Shown here one piece after another: positions 29,729 to 37,901 of a DNA stretch of 64,000 nucleotides. A program made the position numbers and the translations under genes. The stretch is from Ralstonia sp. UBA689 (lineage in GTDB: Bacteria > Pseudomonadota > Gammaproteobacteria > Burkholderiales > Burkholderiaceae): the NCBI RefSeq assembly GCF_002298975.1, contig NZ_DBMV01000041.1:72210-136209 (forward strand), in the 5' to 3' direction. Under the pieces are notes generated by a model. It was not told the origin of the DNA and searched no databases. It saw only the letters and a program-made list of their open reading frames with translations. Numbering within the stretch: position 1 is the stretch's first letter; the number at the start of each line of letters is the position of its first letter.

Positions 29729-30517
29729 ATGTCCGCTACCACCCTTGATCCCAAGACTGTCGCGCCGCAGGCCCTGACTTCCAGCACGCTGGTGGTCCGG
29801 CACCTGAAGAAGCGCTATGGCACGCGCACGGTGGTCAAGGACGTGTCGCTTGACGTGAAGAGCGGTGAGGTGGTCGGCCTGCTCGGCCCCAACGGCGCGG
29901 GCAAGACCACCTCCTTTTACATGATCGTGGGCTTGGTGGCGCTGGACGCCGGCGACATCGTGCTCGACGGCGAGCACATCAGCCGCCTGCCGATCCACCA
30001 GCGCGCACGCATGGGGCTGTCGTACCTGCCGCAGGAAGCCTCGGTGTTCCGCAAGCTCAACGTGCAGGAGAACATCCGCGCGGTGCTCGAATTGCAGGAG
30101 CAGGACGGCAAGAAGCTCACGCAAGCCGAAGTCAACCGCCGGCTCGACGCGCTGCTCGATGACCTGCAGATCGCGCATCTGCGCGACAACCCCGCGCTGT
30201 CGCTCTCAGGCGGCGAGCGCCGCCGCGTGGAAATTGCCCGGGCGCTGGCCTCGTCGCCGCGCTTCATCCTGCTCGATGAACCGTTTGCGGGCGTGGACCC
30301 CATCGCCGTGGGCGAAATCCAGCGCATCGTCAGCTTCCTGAAGGATCGCAACATCGGTGTGCTGATCACCGATCACAACGTACGCGAAACGCTGGGCATT
30401 TGCGATCACGCCTACATCATCAGCGAAGGCACCGTGCTTGCCGCAGGCCGGCCCGAGCAGATCGTTGAAAACGAGGATGTGCGCAAGGTCTATCTGGGCG
30501 ATAACTTCCGGATGTAA
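29729..30517 (+). CDS. lptB: LPS export ABC transporter ATP-binding protein LptB
   Basis: The cytoplasmic ATPase that powers LPS extraction from the inner membrane, 262 residues. Walker A is LLGPNGAGKTTSFYMI, the signature LSGGERRRVEIARAL, Walker B FILLDEPFAGVDPI, and the switch His is in LITDHNVRET. The N-terminus has about 20 extra residues compared with E. coli LptB. The ATG at 29729 is chosen over a TTG two codons upstream. The gene is followed by rpoN after about 100 bases, the classical arrangement. Confidence 0.96.
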   Translation: MSATTLDPKTVAPQALTSSTLVVRHLKKRYGTRTVVKDVSLDVKSGEVVGLLGPNGAGKTTSFYMIVGLVALDAGDIVLDGEHISRLPIHQRARMGLSYLPQEASVFRKLNVQENIRAVLELQEQDGKKLTQAEVNRRLDALLDDLQIAHLRDNPALSLSGGERRRVEIARALASSPRFILLDEPFAGVDPIAVGEIQRIVSFLKDRNIGVLITDHNVRETLGICDHAYIISEGTVLAAGRPEQIVENEDVRKVYLGDNFRM

Positions 30518-30613
30518 GCCGCACGCCGCACCTACGTCTTATGGACGTGGCAAAGGCGCACCTTAAAGCAAAATCCGTTCCATCGGTTGACTGTTGGGCA
30601 TAGAATAGCCCGC

Positions 30614-32113
30614 ATGAAACAGTCGCTCCAGCTCCGCCTCTCTCAACATCTGGCGCTTACGCCACAGTTGCAGCAGTCCATCCGCCTGCTGCAACTGTCG
30701 ACCATCGAACTGCAGCAGGAAGTCGAGCAGGCCCTGACCGAGAACCCGCTGCTGGAGCGGGAAAACGAGTGGCTCGACACCTCCGCGCGCATCGGCGCGG
30801 ACGGCTCCGTCAACGCACTGCAGAGCAACAGCGCCACGCCGCTGCCCACCGAATCGCCGCCGCCCACGCCCAACGGCGCCGAGAGTAGCGACGCCCCCGA
30901 CAACAGCTACGAGAACGGCGCCGATTTTGACAGCGACTACGGTTCCGACCGCTCCGACTGGAGCCTCGACGATTTCGCCCGCAAACCGCAATCGGACGAG
31001 GACGACCGCGCCCCCATGCAGTTGCGCGAGGCCGAGCCCACGCTGCGCGAATTCCTCATGGAACAGCTCGCGCCGCTCAAGCTGTCGATGCGCGACAAGG
31101 GCCTCGTCATCTTCCTGATCGAATCGCTCGACGACGAGGGCTATCTCTCGGCCACGCTCGACGAGATCCTCACGGATCTGCCCGCCGAACTCGAAGTCGA
31201 GCTTGATGAACTGCAGGCCGCGCTGCGCATGCTGCAGAGCTTCGACCCGCCCGGCATCGGCGCGCGCTCGGCGGCTGAGTGCCTGACGCTGCAACTGCAA
31301 CGACTCGATTCGCCTGCCAAAGCGCTGGCGCTCATCATCGTCAATCAGCATCTCGAACTGCTTGCCGCGCGTGACTACACGCGCCTAAAGAAGGCATTGT
31401 CCGTCGACGAACCCGCACTGAAGGCGGCACATGAGCTGATCCGTTCCTTGGCGCCGTTCCCGGGTCACGCCTTCGGGCGCGCGGAAGCCGATTTCGTGGT
31501 GCCCGACGTGGTGGTGCGCAAGACCAGCGCTGGCTGGATGGCGCAACTGAACCCCGACGTCATGCCGCGCCTGCGCATCAACGACATGTACGCGCAGATC
31601 CTGCGCAGCAGCCGGGGCGAATCGGGTGCCGCCAATCTGCAGCAGAAGCTGCAGGAAGCGCGCTGGCTGATCAAGAATATCCAGCAGCGTTTCGACACGA
31701 TCCTGCGTGTCTCGCAAGCTATTGTCGAGCGTCAAAAGAGCTTTTTCACGCACGGCGAAATCGCCATGCGCCCCTTGGTTTTGCGGGAAATAGCCGATAC
31801 ACTGGGCCTACATGAGTCCACGATCTCCCGTGTGACAACCAACAAGTACATGGCGACCCCGATGGGGACGTTTGAGCTGAAGTACTTCTTTGGCAGCCAT
31901 GTATCGACGGAAACCGGCGGGGCCGCGTCATCCACCGCGATACGCGCGCTCATCAAGCAACTTGTAGGAGCCGAAGACCCGAAGAATCCTCTGTCCGATA
32001 GCAGAATTGCCGAGCTGTTAGGCGAACAAGGATTCGTGGTGGCCCGTCGGACGGTGGCCAAATACCGCGAAGCCCTCAAGATCCCTGCAGTGAATCTGCG
32101 TAAGTCCTTATAG
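30614..32113 (+). CDS. rpoN: RNA polymerase sigma-54 factor
   Basis: The alternative sigma factor for -24/-12 promoters, 499 residues. Region I is the Gln/Leu-rich start MKQSLQLRLSQHLALTPQLQ, region II is acidic (residues about 55-135, many Asp/Glu), then comes the core-binding domain, a helix-turn-helix near 385-405 (LGLHESTISRVTTNKYMATP), and the RpoN box ARRTVAKYRE near the C-terminus. The start at 30614 matches the conserved N-terminus. It is followed by hpf, ptsN and hprK, which link nitrogen and carbon control. Confidence 0.98.
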   Translation: MKQSLQLRLSQHLALTPQLQQSIRLLQLSTIELQQEVEQALTENPLLERENEWLDTSARIGADGSVNALQSNSATPLPTESPPPTPNGAESSDAPDNSYENGADFDSDYGSDRSDWSLDDFARKPQSDEDDRAPMQLREAEPTLREFLMEQLAPLKLSMRDKGLVIFLIESLDDEGYLSATLDEILTDLPAELEVELDELQAALRMLQSFDPPGIGARSAAECLTLQLQRLDSPAKALALIIVNQHLELLAARDYTRLKKALSVDEPALKAAHELIRSLAPFPGHAFGRAEADFVVPDVVVRKTSAGWMAQLNPDVMPRLRINDMYAQILRSSRGESGAANLQQKLQEARWLIKNIQQRFDTILRVSQAIVERQKSFFTHGEIAMRPLVLREIADTLGLHESTISRVTTNKYMATPMGTFELKYFFGSHVSTETGGAASSTAIRALIKQLVGAEDPKNPLSDSRIAELLGEQGFVVARRTVAKYREALKIPAVNLRKSL

Positions 32114-32164
32114 CCGCATCGCGGGCAGTTCCGGTGCGGCCCATCCGTGAGAAGGAGAACCGCT

Positions 32165-32518
32165 ATGAACTTCAAACTCAGTGGACACCACCTGGACATC
32201 ACGCCGCCGTTGCGTGAGTACGTGGAAACGAAACTGGAGCGTGTGATCAGGCACTTCGATCAGGTGATTGGCGTCAGCGTCTTGCTATCGGTCGATAACC
32301 ACAAGGAGAAGAACCGTCGCCAGTATGCGGAAATCAACCTGCACCTCAAGGGTAAGGACGTCTTCGTCGAATCACACCATGAAGATCTCTATGCGGCCAT
32401 CGACCTCTTGGTCGACAAGCTGGATCGGCAGGTCATCAAATACAAGGATCGCGTGCAAGGCCATGATCGTGACAGCGTGAAGCACCAAGCCCTCCAGGCC
32501 GTGCAGATGCAGCAATAG
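32165..32518 (+). CDS. hpf: Ribosome hibernation-promoting factor (short form)
   Basis: A 117-residue protein of the HPF/YfiA family that binds the 30S decoding region and helps ribosomes rest in stationary phase. The family start is MNFKLSGHHLDITPPLREYV, and residues 20-100 form the beta-alpha-beta-beta-beta-alpha fold, ending in DLLVDKLDRQVIKYKD. It lacks the long C-terminal dimerisation domain. AAGGAG lies 7 bases before the ATG. It lies 51 bases after rpoN and is followed by a strong terminator. Confidence 0.95.
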   Translation: MNFKLSGHHLDITPPLREYVETKLERVIRHFDQVIGVSVLLSVDNHKEKNRRQYAEINLHLKGKDVFVESHHEDLYAAIDLLVDKLDRQVIKYKDRVQGHDRDSVKHQALQAVQMQQ

Positions 32519-32533
32519 CACACCGCACCGCAG

Positions 32534-32565
32534 AAAACCGCGCCCTCGGATGGCGCGGTTTTTTT
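32534..32565 (+). terminator. Rho-independent terminator after hpf
   Basis: AAAACCGCGCC pairs with GGCGCGGTTTT around a 6- to 7-base loop, and the right arm runs into seven T. It closes the lptB/rpoN/hpf transcription unit 15 bases after the hpf stop. Confidence 0.9.
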
Positions 32566-32799
32566 ATGTCGTGGTGCATTCCCGACGAATCCGATTGCAT
32601 CCGAATTAAGTCGGGCTAAAATCTGACGAAAGTATGAATGCTTGGCGTGACGCGGGTCTTGCCGCGATGCCAGCAACAACAGGGTCGATGCCTAGGCGCA
32701 ATTTGCCGGCAACGACCGATTGCAGCCCTGGGGGATTCTCCTCTCTGCCCTGCGCGGCACACCGCTGGTGCGTCGCACAAAGCCGCGCGGCGCGTGGTC

Positions 32800-32805
32800 T
32801 ATAAT
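32800..32805 (+). promoter_or_regulatory. ptsN: Candidate -10 element for ptsN-hprK
   Basis: A perfect TATAAT sits between the hpf terminator and ptsN. The -35 region 17 bases upstream is poor, so this is only a likely sigma-70 promoter, supported by the terminator that separates ptsN from hpf. Confidence 0.45.
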
Positions 32806-32866
32806 GGCCCAATTGTCCGTGCGCCGTTTTGGTGCAGAAGGACGCCGCTCATTTCACGCATTGCAC

Positions 32867-33322
32867 ATGAATCGCTTGGCCAAACTGCTGCCGCCCGGGA
32901 ACATTGCCCTCGACGTCAGCGTAACCAGCAAGAAGCGGGTATTTGAACAGGCCGGCCTGCTGTTCGAAAACAACCACGGCGTTGCACGCGCGGTCGTCAC
33001 CGACAACCTGTTCGCGCGCGAATCACTTGGCTCCACGGGCCTGGGCGCCGGCGTGGCCATCCCGCACGGCCGCATCAAGGGGCTCAAGCAGCCGCTGGCG
33101 GCGTTCATGCGCCTATCCGAGCCGGTGCCATTCGAGTCGCCCGACGGCAAGCCGGTGTCACTGCTGATCTTCCTGCTGGTGCCGGAGCAAGCGACCCAGC
33201 AGCATCTGGAGATCCTTTCCGAAATCGCCCAACTGCTGTCCGACCGCGACATGCGCGAAGGCCTTGCCACCCTGCCCTCGCCCGAGGCGATTCACCAGCT
33301 ATTGACCGACTGGCGGCCATGA
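32867..33322 (+). CDS. ptsN: Nitrogen PTS enzyme IIA (EIIA-Ntr)
   Basis: A 151-residue regulatory phosphotransferase domain. The phosphorylated His is in GVAIPHGRIKGLKQP, and the GLLFENNHGV and TQQHLEILSEIAQLL helices fit the family. It receives phosphate through NPr and signals to potassium transport and nitrogen metabolism. The ATG at 32867 (MNRLAKLLPPGNI) is the family start; residues from an upstream in-frame start are not conserved. hprK follows after 72 bases. Confidence 0.95.
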   Translation: MNRLAKLLPPGNIALDVSVTSKKRVFEQAGLLFENNHGVARAVVTDNLFARESLGSTGLGAGVAIPHGRIKGLKQPLAAFMRLSEPVPFESPDGKPVSLLIFLLVPEQATQQHLEILSEIAQLLSDRDMREGLATLPSPEAIHQLLTDWRP

Positions 33323-33394
33323 ACGCAGCGTAATCGGTGTGAAACGCAACCGATTGCGAATGCGCCCCGCCCCCATCGGCACCACTGCCCTGCT

Positions 33395-34369
33395 ATGGAA
33401 CTGACCGGCGTCATTGCCCAATCGATCTTCGACGACAACGCAGCCGACCTGAAGCTGTCGTGGGTCGCCGGCCTGGAAGGTGCGGACCGCGCGTTCGACG
33501 TGGATTTCGCCAAGGAAGCTACCTCGGCGGCCGATCTCGTCGGGCACTTGAACCTTATTCACCCGAACCGCATCCAGGTACTCGGCAAGCCCGAGATCAC
33601 CTACTACCAGCGCCTGTCGGAAGAAAACCGCAAGCGTCAGATGGGCGAGCTGATTCTGCTGGAGCCGCCGTTCCTGGTAGTGGCCGACGGCGTCGACCCA
33701 CCGCCCGACCTGGAACTGCGCTGCACACGCTCGTCCACGCCGCTGTTCACTTCGCCGATTTCCTCAGCGGCGGTCATCGACCACCTGCGCCTGTACCTCT
33801 CGCGCATCTCGGCGCCGCGCGTGACAATGCACGGGGTGTTCCTCGACATCCTCGGCATGGGCGTGCTGATCATGGGCGATTCTGGCCTGGGCAAGAGCGA
33901 GCTCGGCCTGGAACTGATCTCCCGCGGCCACGGCTTGGTTGCCGACGACGCGGTCGACTTCGTGCGCCTGGGGCCGGACTTTATCGAAGGCCGCTGCCCG
34001 CCACTGCTGCAAAACCTGCTGGAAGTGCGCGGCTTGGGCCTGCTCGACATCAAGACCATCTTCGGTGAGACGGCCGTGCGCCGGAAGATGAAGATCAAGC
34101 TGATCGTGCAACTCGTGCGCCGCAACGACGGCGAATTCGAACGCCTGCCGCTCGATTCGCAATACCTCGATGTGCTCGGTTTGCCGATCCACATGGTGAA
34201 GATCCAGGTGGCAGCCGGCCGCAACTTGGCCGTGCTGGTCGAAGCCGCCGTACGCAACACCATCCTGCGCCTGCGCGGCATCGATACGTTGCGAGACTTC
34301 ATGGACCGCCAGCGTGCCGCCATGCAGGCCGAAGCCGCGTCGCATTCGCCACAAGGCCGCCTGCTTTAA
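33395..34369 (+). CDS. hprK: HPr kinase/phosphorylase
   Basis: A bifunctional enzyme that phosphorylates or dephosphorylates a Ser of HPr, 324 residues. The N-terminal domain (1-130) is less conserved. Walker A is MGDSGLGKSELGLEL near residue 165, followed by the capping element VADDAVDF and the HprK/P signature RGLGLLDIKTIFGETAVR. In beta-proteobacteria it is typically part of an incomplete PTS with a regulatory role, as the linkage to ptsN and rapZ here also suggests. Confidence 0.97.
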   Translation: MELTGVIAQSIFDDNAADLKLSWVAGLEGADRAFDVDFAKEATSAADLVGHLNLIHPNRIQVLGKPEITYYQRLSEENRKRQMGELILLEPPFLVVADGVDPPPDLELRCTRSSTPLFTSPISSAAVIDHLRLYLSRISAPRVTMHGVFLDILGMGVLIMGDSGLGKSELGLELISRGHGLVADDAVDFVRLGPDFIEGRCPPLLQNLLEVRGLGLLDIKTIFGETAVRRKMKIKLIVQLVRRNDGEFERLPLDSQYLDVLGLPIHMVKIQVAAGRNLAVLVEAAVRNTILRLRGIDTLRDFMDRQRAAMQAEAASHSPQGRLL

Positions 34370-34555
34370 CAAAGTCGTCACAAAGCTTCGCAATCGGACG
34401 GGTTTTACCCTACTTTTCGTCGAGAAACGTCAACCCGACATGCGCTCGCCCCGTTGTGGGAGGGAATGCGCCGAGCACGCACGCGGCGGCGTTCATCGCG
34501 AGCGCGGCGGCAAGTTCCACCCGCTCTTCTGACTGCACCCAAGGAGAATAAAACG

Positions 34556-34903
34556 ATGAAACAACTGATTGCCGCTTGCGCCCTGGCGCTCCCGTTCCTG
34601 GCAGGCCAGGCTTTCGCCCAAGGCAGCGCACCGGCCGCTGCTCCAGCCGCCCCCGCCGCCGCACCGGCTGCCAAGAACTCGCAGCAAGACAAGATGAAGC
34701 AGTGCAACATGGACGCCACAGGCAAGAAAGGGGACGCGCGCAAGGCATTCATGAAGGGCTGCCTGTCGGACAAGCCAATGGCAGCCGCCGCCAAGCCGGC
34801 TGATCCGAAAGAGCGCATGAAGATGTGCAACAAGGATGCCAGCGGCAAGAAGGGCGACGCGCGCAAGGCATTCATGAAGGATTGCCTCTCGAACAAGAGC
34901 TGA
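34556..34903 (+). CDS. PsiF repeat family exported protein
   Basis: A 115-residue periplasmic protein. A signal peptide ends at QAFA, followed by an Ala/Pro linker and two copies of the PsiF repeat (K.KQCNMDATGKKGDARKAFM and then RMKMCNKDASGKKGDARKAF, each ending in a Cys), giving four Cys in all. PsiF was named as a phosphate-starvation-inducible protein in E. coli, with unknown function. The ATG is preceded by AAGGAG at 34541-34546. The two repeats are nearly identical in DNA, and the gene sits alone between hprK and rapZ, closed by its own terminator. Confidence 0.88.
   Translation: MKQLIAACALALPFLAGQAFAQGSAPAAAPAAPAAAPAAKNSQQDKMKQCNMDATGKKGDARKAFMKGCLSDKPMAAAAKPADPKERMKMCNKDASGKKGDARKAFMKDCLSNKS
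34733..34880 (+). repeat. Internal duplication in the PsiF gene
   Basis: The same 25 bases occur at 34733-34757 and 34856-34880, starting GACGCGCGCAAGG, with further near-identity on both sides. They encode the two GDARKAFMK segments, so the protein arose by a fairly recent tandem duplication or is kept uniform by gene conversion. Confidence 0.85.
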
Positions 34904-34926
34904 GCAACCGCTTAACGTCGTACCGG

Positions 34927-34953
34927 AAAGGCGGTCGGCTCGGCCGCCTTTTT
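34927..34953 (+). terminator. Rho-independent terminator after the PsiF gene
   Basis: AAAGGCGG and CCGCCTTT pair around a GC-rich loop and run into TTTTTG. It lies 24 bases after the stop codon and separates this gene from rapZ. Confidence 0.88.
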
Positions 34954-34996
34954 GTTTGGTCTCGGGTTTGCCACAGAGGAATGCTATCCTCGCGCC

Positions 34997-35887
34997 ATGC
35001 GGATCATTCTCATCACCGGTATGTCGGGTTCAGGGAAATCGGTCGCCCTGAACGTGCTCGAAGACGCAGGCTACTACTGCGTCGACAACCTGCCAGCGCA
35101 GTTTATTCCCGAACTAGCGCGCTATCTGGCGGATCAGGGCTACACACACCTGGGCGTGGCCACTGATATCCGCAGCCGCGAATCGCTGCGCAAGGTGCCA
35201 GAGACCATCACTGCGCTGCGCAAGGAACACGACGTGCGCATGCTGTTCCTGACGGCCAGTTCGAACGCGCTGGTGCAGCGCTACTCCGAAACACGCCGCC
35301 GCCACCCGCTGTCGATCCGCAACGGCCGTCCTGACGAGGCCCATACGCACGCCGCCGCCAAGAGCGCCGACACATCGCTGATCGAAGCCATCGAGATGGA
35401 GCGCGAACTCCTCAGCCCGCTGGCCGATCCGGCGCACCGCATCGACACCAGCACGCTGCGCACCAACGCCCTGCGCGCGTACATCAAGGAATTCATCAGC
35501 GACGAGCCGCATGACATCACGCTGATGTTCGAGTCGTTCGGCTTCAAGCACGGCGTGCCTACCGACGCCGACCTCGTCTTCGACGTGCGCTCGCTGCCCA
35601 ACCCGTACTACGACACGCAACTGCGCCCCCTCACGGGTCGCGACCAGCCCGTCATCGACTTCCTGCAAAGCCAGCCGATGGTGCTGGCGATGGCCGAGGA
35701 CATCCGCGCCTACGTCGAAAAGTGGCTGCCGAGTTTCATTGCCGACAACCGCAGCTATCTGACCGTCGCGATTGGCTGCACGGGCGGTCAGCATCGCTCG
35801 GTGTATATCGCCGAGCGGCTTGCCACGTACTTCCGCGCGCATGGTAATGTGTTGGTCCGCCACCGCGAAATGGCCATAGAGAGCTGA
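34997..35887 (+). CDS. rapZ: RNase adapter protein RapZ
   Basis: A 296-residue nucleotide-binding protein (YvcJ/YhbJ family). Walker A is GMSGSGKS at residues 8-15; Walker B-like and RRRHPLS follow. The conserved C-terminal domain includes ESFGFKHGVPTDADLVFDVR and TVAIGCTGGQHRSVYIAE. In E. coli it guides RNase E to the small RNA GlmZ and so controls cell-envelope sugar synthesis. Compared with the E. coli protein there are extra residues around 105-130 (GRPDEAHTHAAAKSAD), just after the RRHPL motif. The ATG at 34997 starts at MRIILITGM. Confidence 0.95.
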   Translation: MRIILITGMSGSGKSVALNVLEDAGYYCVDNLPAQFIPELARYLADQGYTHLGVATDIRSRESLRKVPETITALRKEHDVRMLFLTASSNALVQRYSETRRRHPLSIRNGRPDEAHTHAAAKSADTSLIEAIEMERELLSPLADPAHRIDTSTLRTNALRAYIKEFISDEPHDITLMFESFGFKHGVPTDADLVFDVRSLPNPYYDTQLRPLTGRDQPVIDFLQSQPMVLAMAEDIRAYVEKWLPSFIADNRSYLTVAIGCTGGQHRSVYIAERLATYFRAHGNVLVRHREMAIES

Positions 35888-35974
35888 ACCGCGCGCCATG
35901 CGCGCCGGGCCAGTCCCGTAGGAATCGGCTTGCGCGGCGCCGCGTGTTGGACTTGCCGTTCGCTCCACCCGCCC

Positions 35975-36628
35975 ATGCAAGAAGACATCGCTCTCTCGCC
36001 GTTCTCACCGCTGCCGCCGCTGCCTACGGAACTGCCGCTGTTTCCACTGCACACCGTGCTGTTCCCGGGCGGCCTTCTGCCGCTGCGGATTTTCGAAGCC
36101 CGCTACATCGACATGGTGCGCACCTGCCTGCGCGACCAGACCCCGTTCGGCGTCTGCATGATCGAACGAGGAAATGAAATCGCCGCGACGGACGCGCCGA
36201 CCGTGCCGGTGGACATCGGTTGCATCGCCCACATCGTCGAGTGCGACATGGAGCAGCTCGGCCTGCTGATGATCAAGGTGCGCGGCACACAGCGCTTCAA
36301 GGTGCTGTCGTTCGAGACCAATGCCAACGGCCTGATGCGCGGCACGGTGGAACCCATCGGCGCCGATGTTGAAGACTGCAAGGGCGAACTCTTCGACGAT
36401 TGCGTGGGCGCCTTGCGCCGCATCGTTGCCACGCTGGGTGCGCGCGAAGAGGGCAACGTGCCGATGGCCGAGCCGTACGAATGGGGCAGTCCGAGCTGGG
36501 TCGCCAACCGGCTGTGCGAGTTGCTACCGGTACCGCTCAAGGCCAAGCAGAAGCTGATGGAATTGATGGATGCCGGCATGCGCATCGAGATCGTCCATCG
36601 GTACATGAAGCAGCATCACATCCTGTGA
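35975..36628 (+). CDS. LON peptidase substrate-binding domain protein
   Basis: A 217-residue protein that consists only of the Lon N-terminal substrate-binding (LAN/PUA-like) fold; there is no AAA+ or protease domain. The start is LPTELPLFPLHTVLFPGGLL and LRIFEARYIDMVR, both hallmarks of the family, with the C-terminal helix bundle ending in MRIEIVHRYMKQH. Stand-alone forms are common in beta-proteobacteria but their function is not known. The ATG at 35975 (MQEDIAL) is preferred to one 45 bases upstream that lacks similarity. Confidence 0.88.
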   Translation: MQEDIALSPFSPLPPLPTELPLFPLHTVLFPGGLLPLRIFEARYIDMVRTCLRDQTPFGVCMIERGNEIAATDAPTVPVDIGCIAHIVECDMEQLGLLMIKVRGTQRFKVLSFETNANGLMRGTVEPIGADVEDCKGELFDDCVGALRRIVATLGAREEGNVPMAEPYEWGSPSWVANRLCELLPVPLKAKQKLMELMDAGMRIEIVHRYMKQHHIL

Positions 36629-36650
36629 TGCCCCAAGCCGAGCGATCGCG

Positions 36651-37799
36651 CTAGATCAGGCTCGGCTGCACCAACGTTTCCAGCGCCAGCTTGACGGGCG
36701 CGGGCAATCCTACCGAATTGAGCTGCGCGAGCGGCACCCAGCGCCAGCCGCTGTCGAGCGAGGTGGGCGCGGCAATCTCCGCGCGTAGCAAGTGCATATG
36801 CAGACGGAAATGCGTGAAGGTATGCGTGAGCGCGCCGGCAGTTACCACCGCCGTGACCACGCCGTAGGCCTGCGCGGCCTGGCGCACGGCACTTGCGTCC
36901 AATGGATGCGCATCGAGCGCGTCGCCCATGTCCCCCACCAGCGGCAGCGACCACAGCCCACCCCAGATGCCGCGTTGCGGACGCCGCTGCAATAACACTG
37001 CGTCGCCGTGCAGCGCAATCACCAGTGTGGCCGCGCGTTCGGGCGTCGCCTTGCGTGGACGCGGCACAGGCAACTCCATCACGCGATCGGTACGGCGCGC
37101 TTCGCATAGCGATTCGAGCGGACAAGCGCGTTCGCCGGTCAAGCAGGCGGGCTTGCCGCGCGTGCAGACGATGGCGCCCAGATCCATCAAACCCTGCGTG
37201 TACGGCTGGATACCATCGGCCGGCGGCAGCACGGCTTCGGCGACACGCCACATGGTGTATTCGACTCGCTTGTCACCGGGAAAGCCGTCGATGCCAAACA
37301 CGCGTGCGAAGACGCGCTTGACATTGCCGTCCAGAATGGCCGCGCGCACTCCGTACGAGAACGCTGCGATGGCGGCAGCCGTTGAACGCCCGATGCCCGG
37401 CAACGTCGCCAACACTTCCGGATCGCGCGGGAAGATGCCGCCATGCTCTGCCACGACAATCTGCGCACAGCGATGCAGGTTGCGCGCGCGCGTGTAGTAA
37501 CCCAGACCGGCCCAGGCGGCCATGACGTCGTCAGCGGGTGCGGCAGCCAGCGCCTGCACGGTCGGAAACCGTTCGATGAAGCGCGCGTAGTAACCAAGCA
37601 CGGCGCTCACCTGCGTCTGCTGCAGCATGATCTCGGAGAGCCACGTGCGATACGCGTCGCCAGTGTTCTGCCATGGCAGATGGTGGCGACCATGACGCTG
37701 CTGCCAAGCAATCACGCGCACAGCGAAATCGTCGGGGAGCATCGGCAAGGCGGGAGCGGGAAGCGCGGTGCGGCGCGTGCGGCGTTGGGTGACAGTCAT
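36651..37799 (-). CDS. mutY: A/G-specific adenine glycosylase MutY
   Basis: A repair enzyme that removes adenine mispaired with 8-oxoguanine, 382 residues. The N-terminal domain has LPWQNTGDAYRTWLSEIMLQ and the HhH motif with catalytic Asp (LPGIGRSTAAAIAAF, DGNVKRVFARVF). The C-terminal NUDIX-like domain recognises 8-oxoG (LWSLPLV). The four cluster Cys are present, but the spacing is C-x6-C-x6-C-x5-C (CTRGKPAC, then LTGERAC, then PLESLC), while the textbook spacing is C-x6-C-x2-C-x5-C. It faces the Lon-domain gene and follows a terminator behind the dynamin gene. Confidence 0.95.
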   Translation of the reverse strand: MTVTQRRTRRTALPAPALPMLPDDFAVRVIAWQQRHGRHHLPWQNTGDAYRTWLSEIMLQQTQVSAVLGYYARFIERFPTVQALAAAPADDVMAAWAGLGYYTRARNLHRCAQIVVAEHGGIFPRDPEVLATLPGIGRSTAAAIAAFSYGVRAAILDGNVKRVFARVFGIDGFPGDKRVEYTMWRVAEAVLPPADGIQPYTQGLMDLGAIVCTRGKPACLTGERACPLESLCEARRTDRVMELPVPRPRKATPERAATLVIALHGDAVLLQRRPQRGIWGGLWSLPLVGDMGDALDAHPLDASAVRQAAQAYGVVTAVVTAGALTHTFTHFRLHMHLLRAEIAAPTSLDSGWRWVPLAQLNSVGLPAPVKLALETLVQPSLI

Positions 37800-37857
37800 G
37801 CGTGTGGAGAAGAGGCGGCGCAGAAGACGAACGCGCTGGCGGCGATCCTACCAGAAC

Positions 37858-37882
37858 GAAAAAGGCGCCCGCAGGCGCCTTT
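37858..37882 (-). terminator. Terminator downstream of the dynamin-like gene
   Basis: A perfect stem AAAGGCGCC/GGCGCCTTT with loop CGCA; on the minus strand it ends in a run of T. It lies 20 bases after the dynamin stop and before the mutY start. Confidence 0.9.
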
Positions 37883-37901
37883 CTCATGAGCAACGCTCGC
37901 G

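Larger units (their letters stand above)
32519..32866. other. Intergenic region between hpf and ptsN
   Basis: It contains the hpf terminator at its left end and a TATAAT element at 32800-32805, 61 bases before the ptsN start. The frame of ptsN stays open upstream, but the extra residues are not conserved. I see no other gene or structured element. Confidence 0.5.

Noticed and set aside
32643..32670. Sigma-54-like promoter (TGGC ... TTGCC) before ptsN
   Set aside because: The GG and GC elements are 15 bases apart, not 10, so RpoN could not use it.
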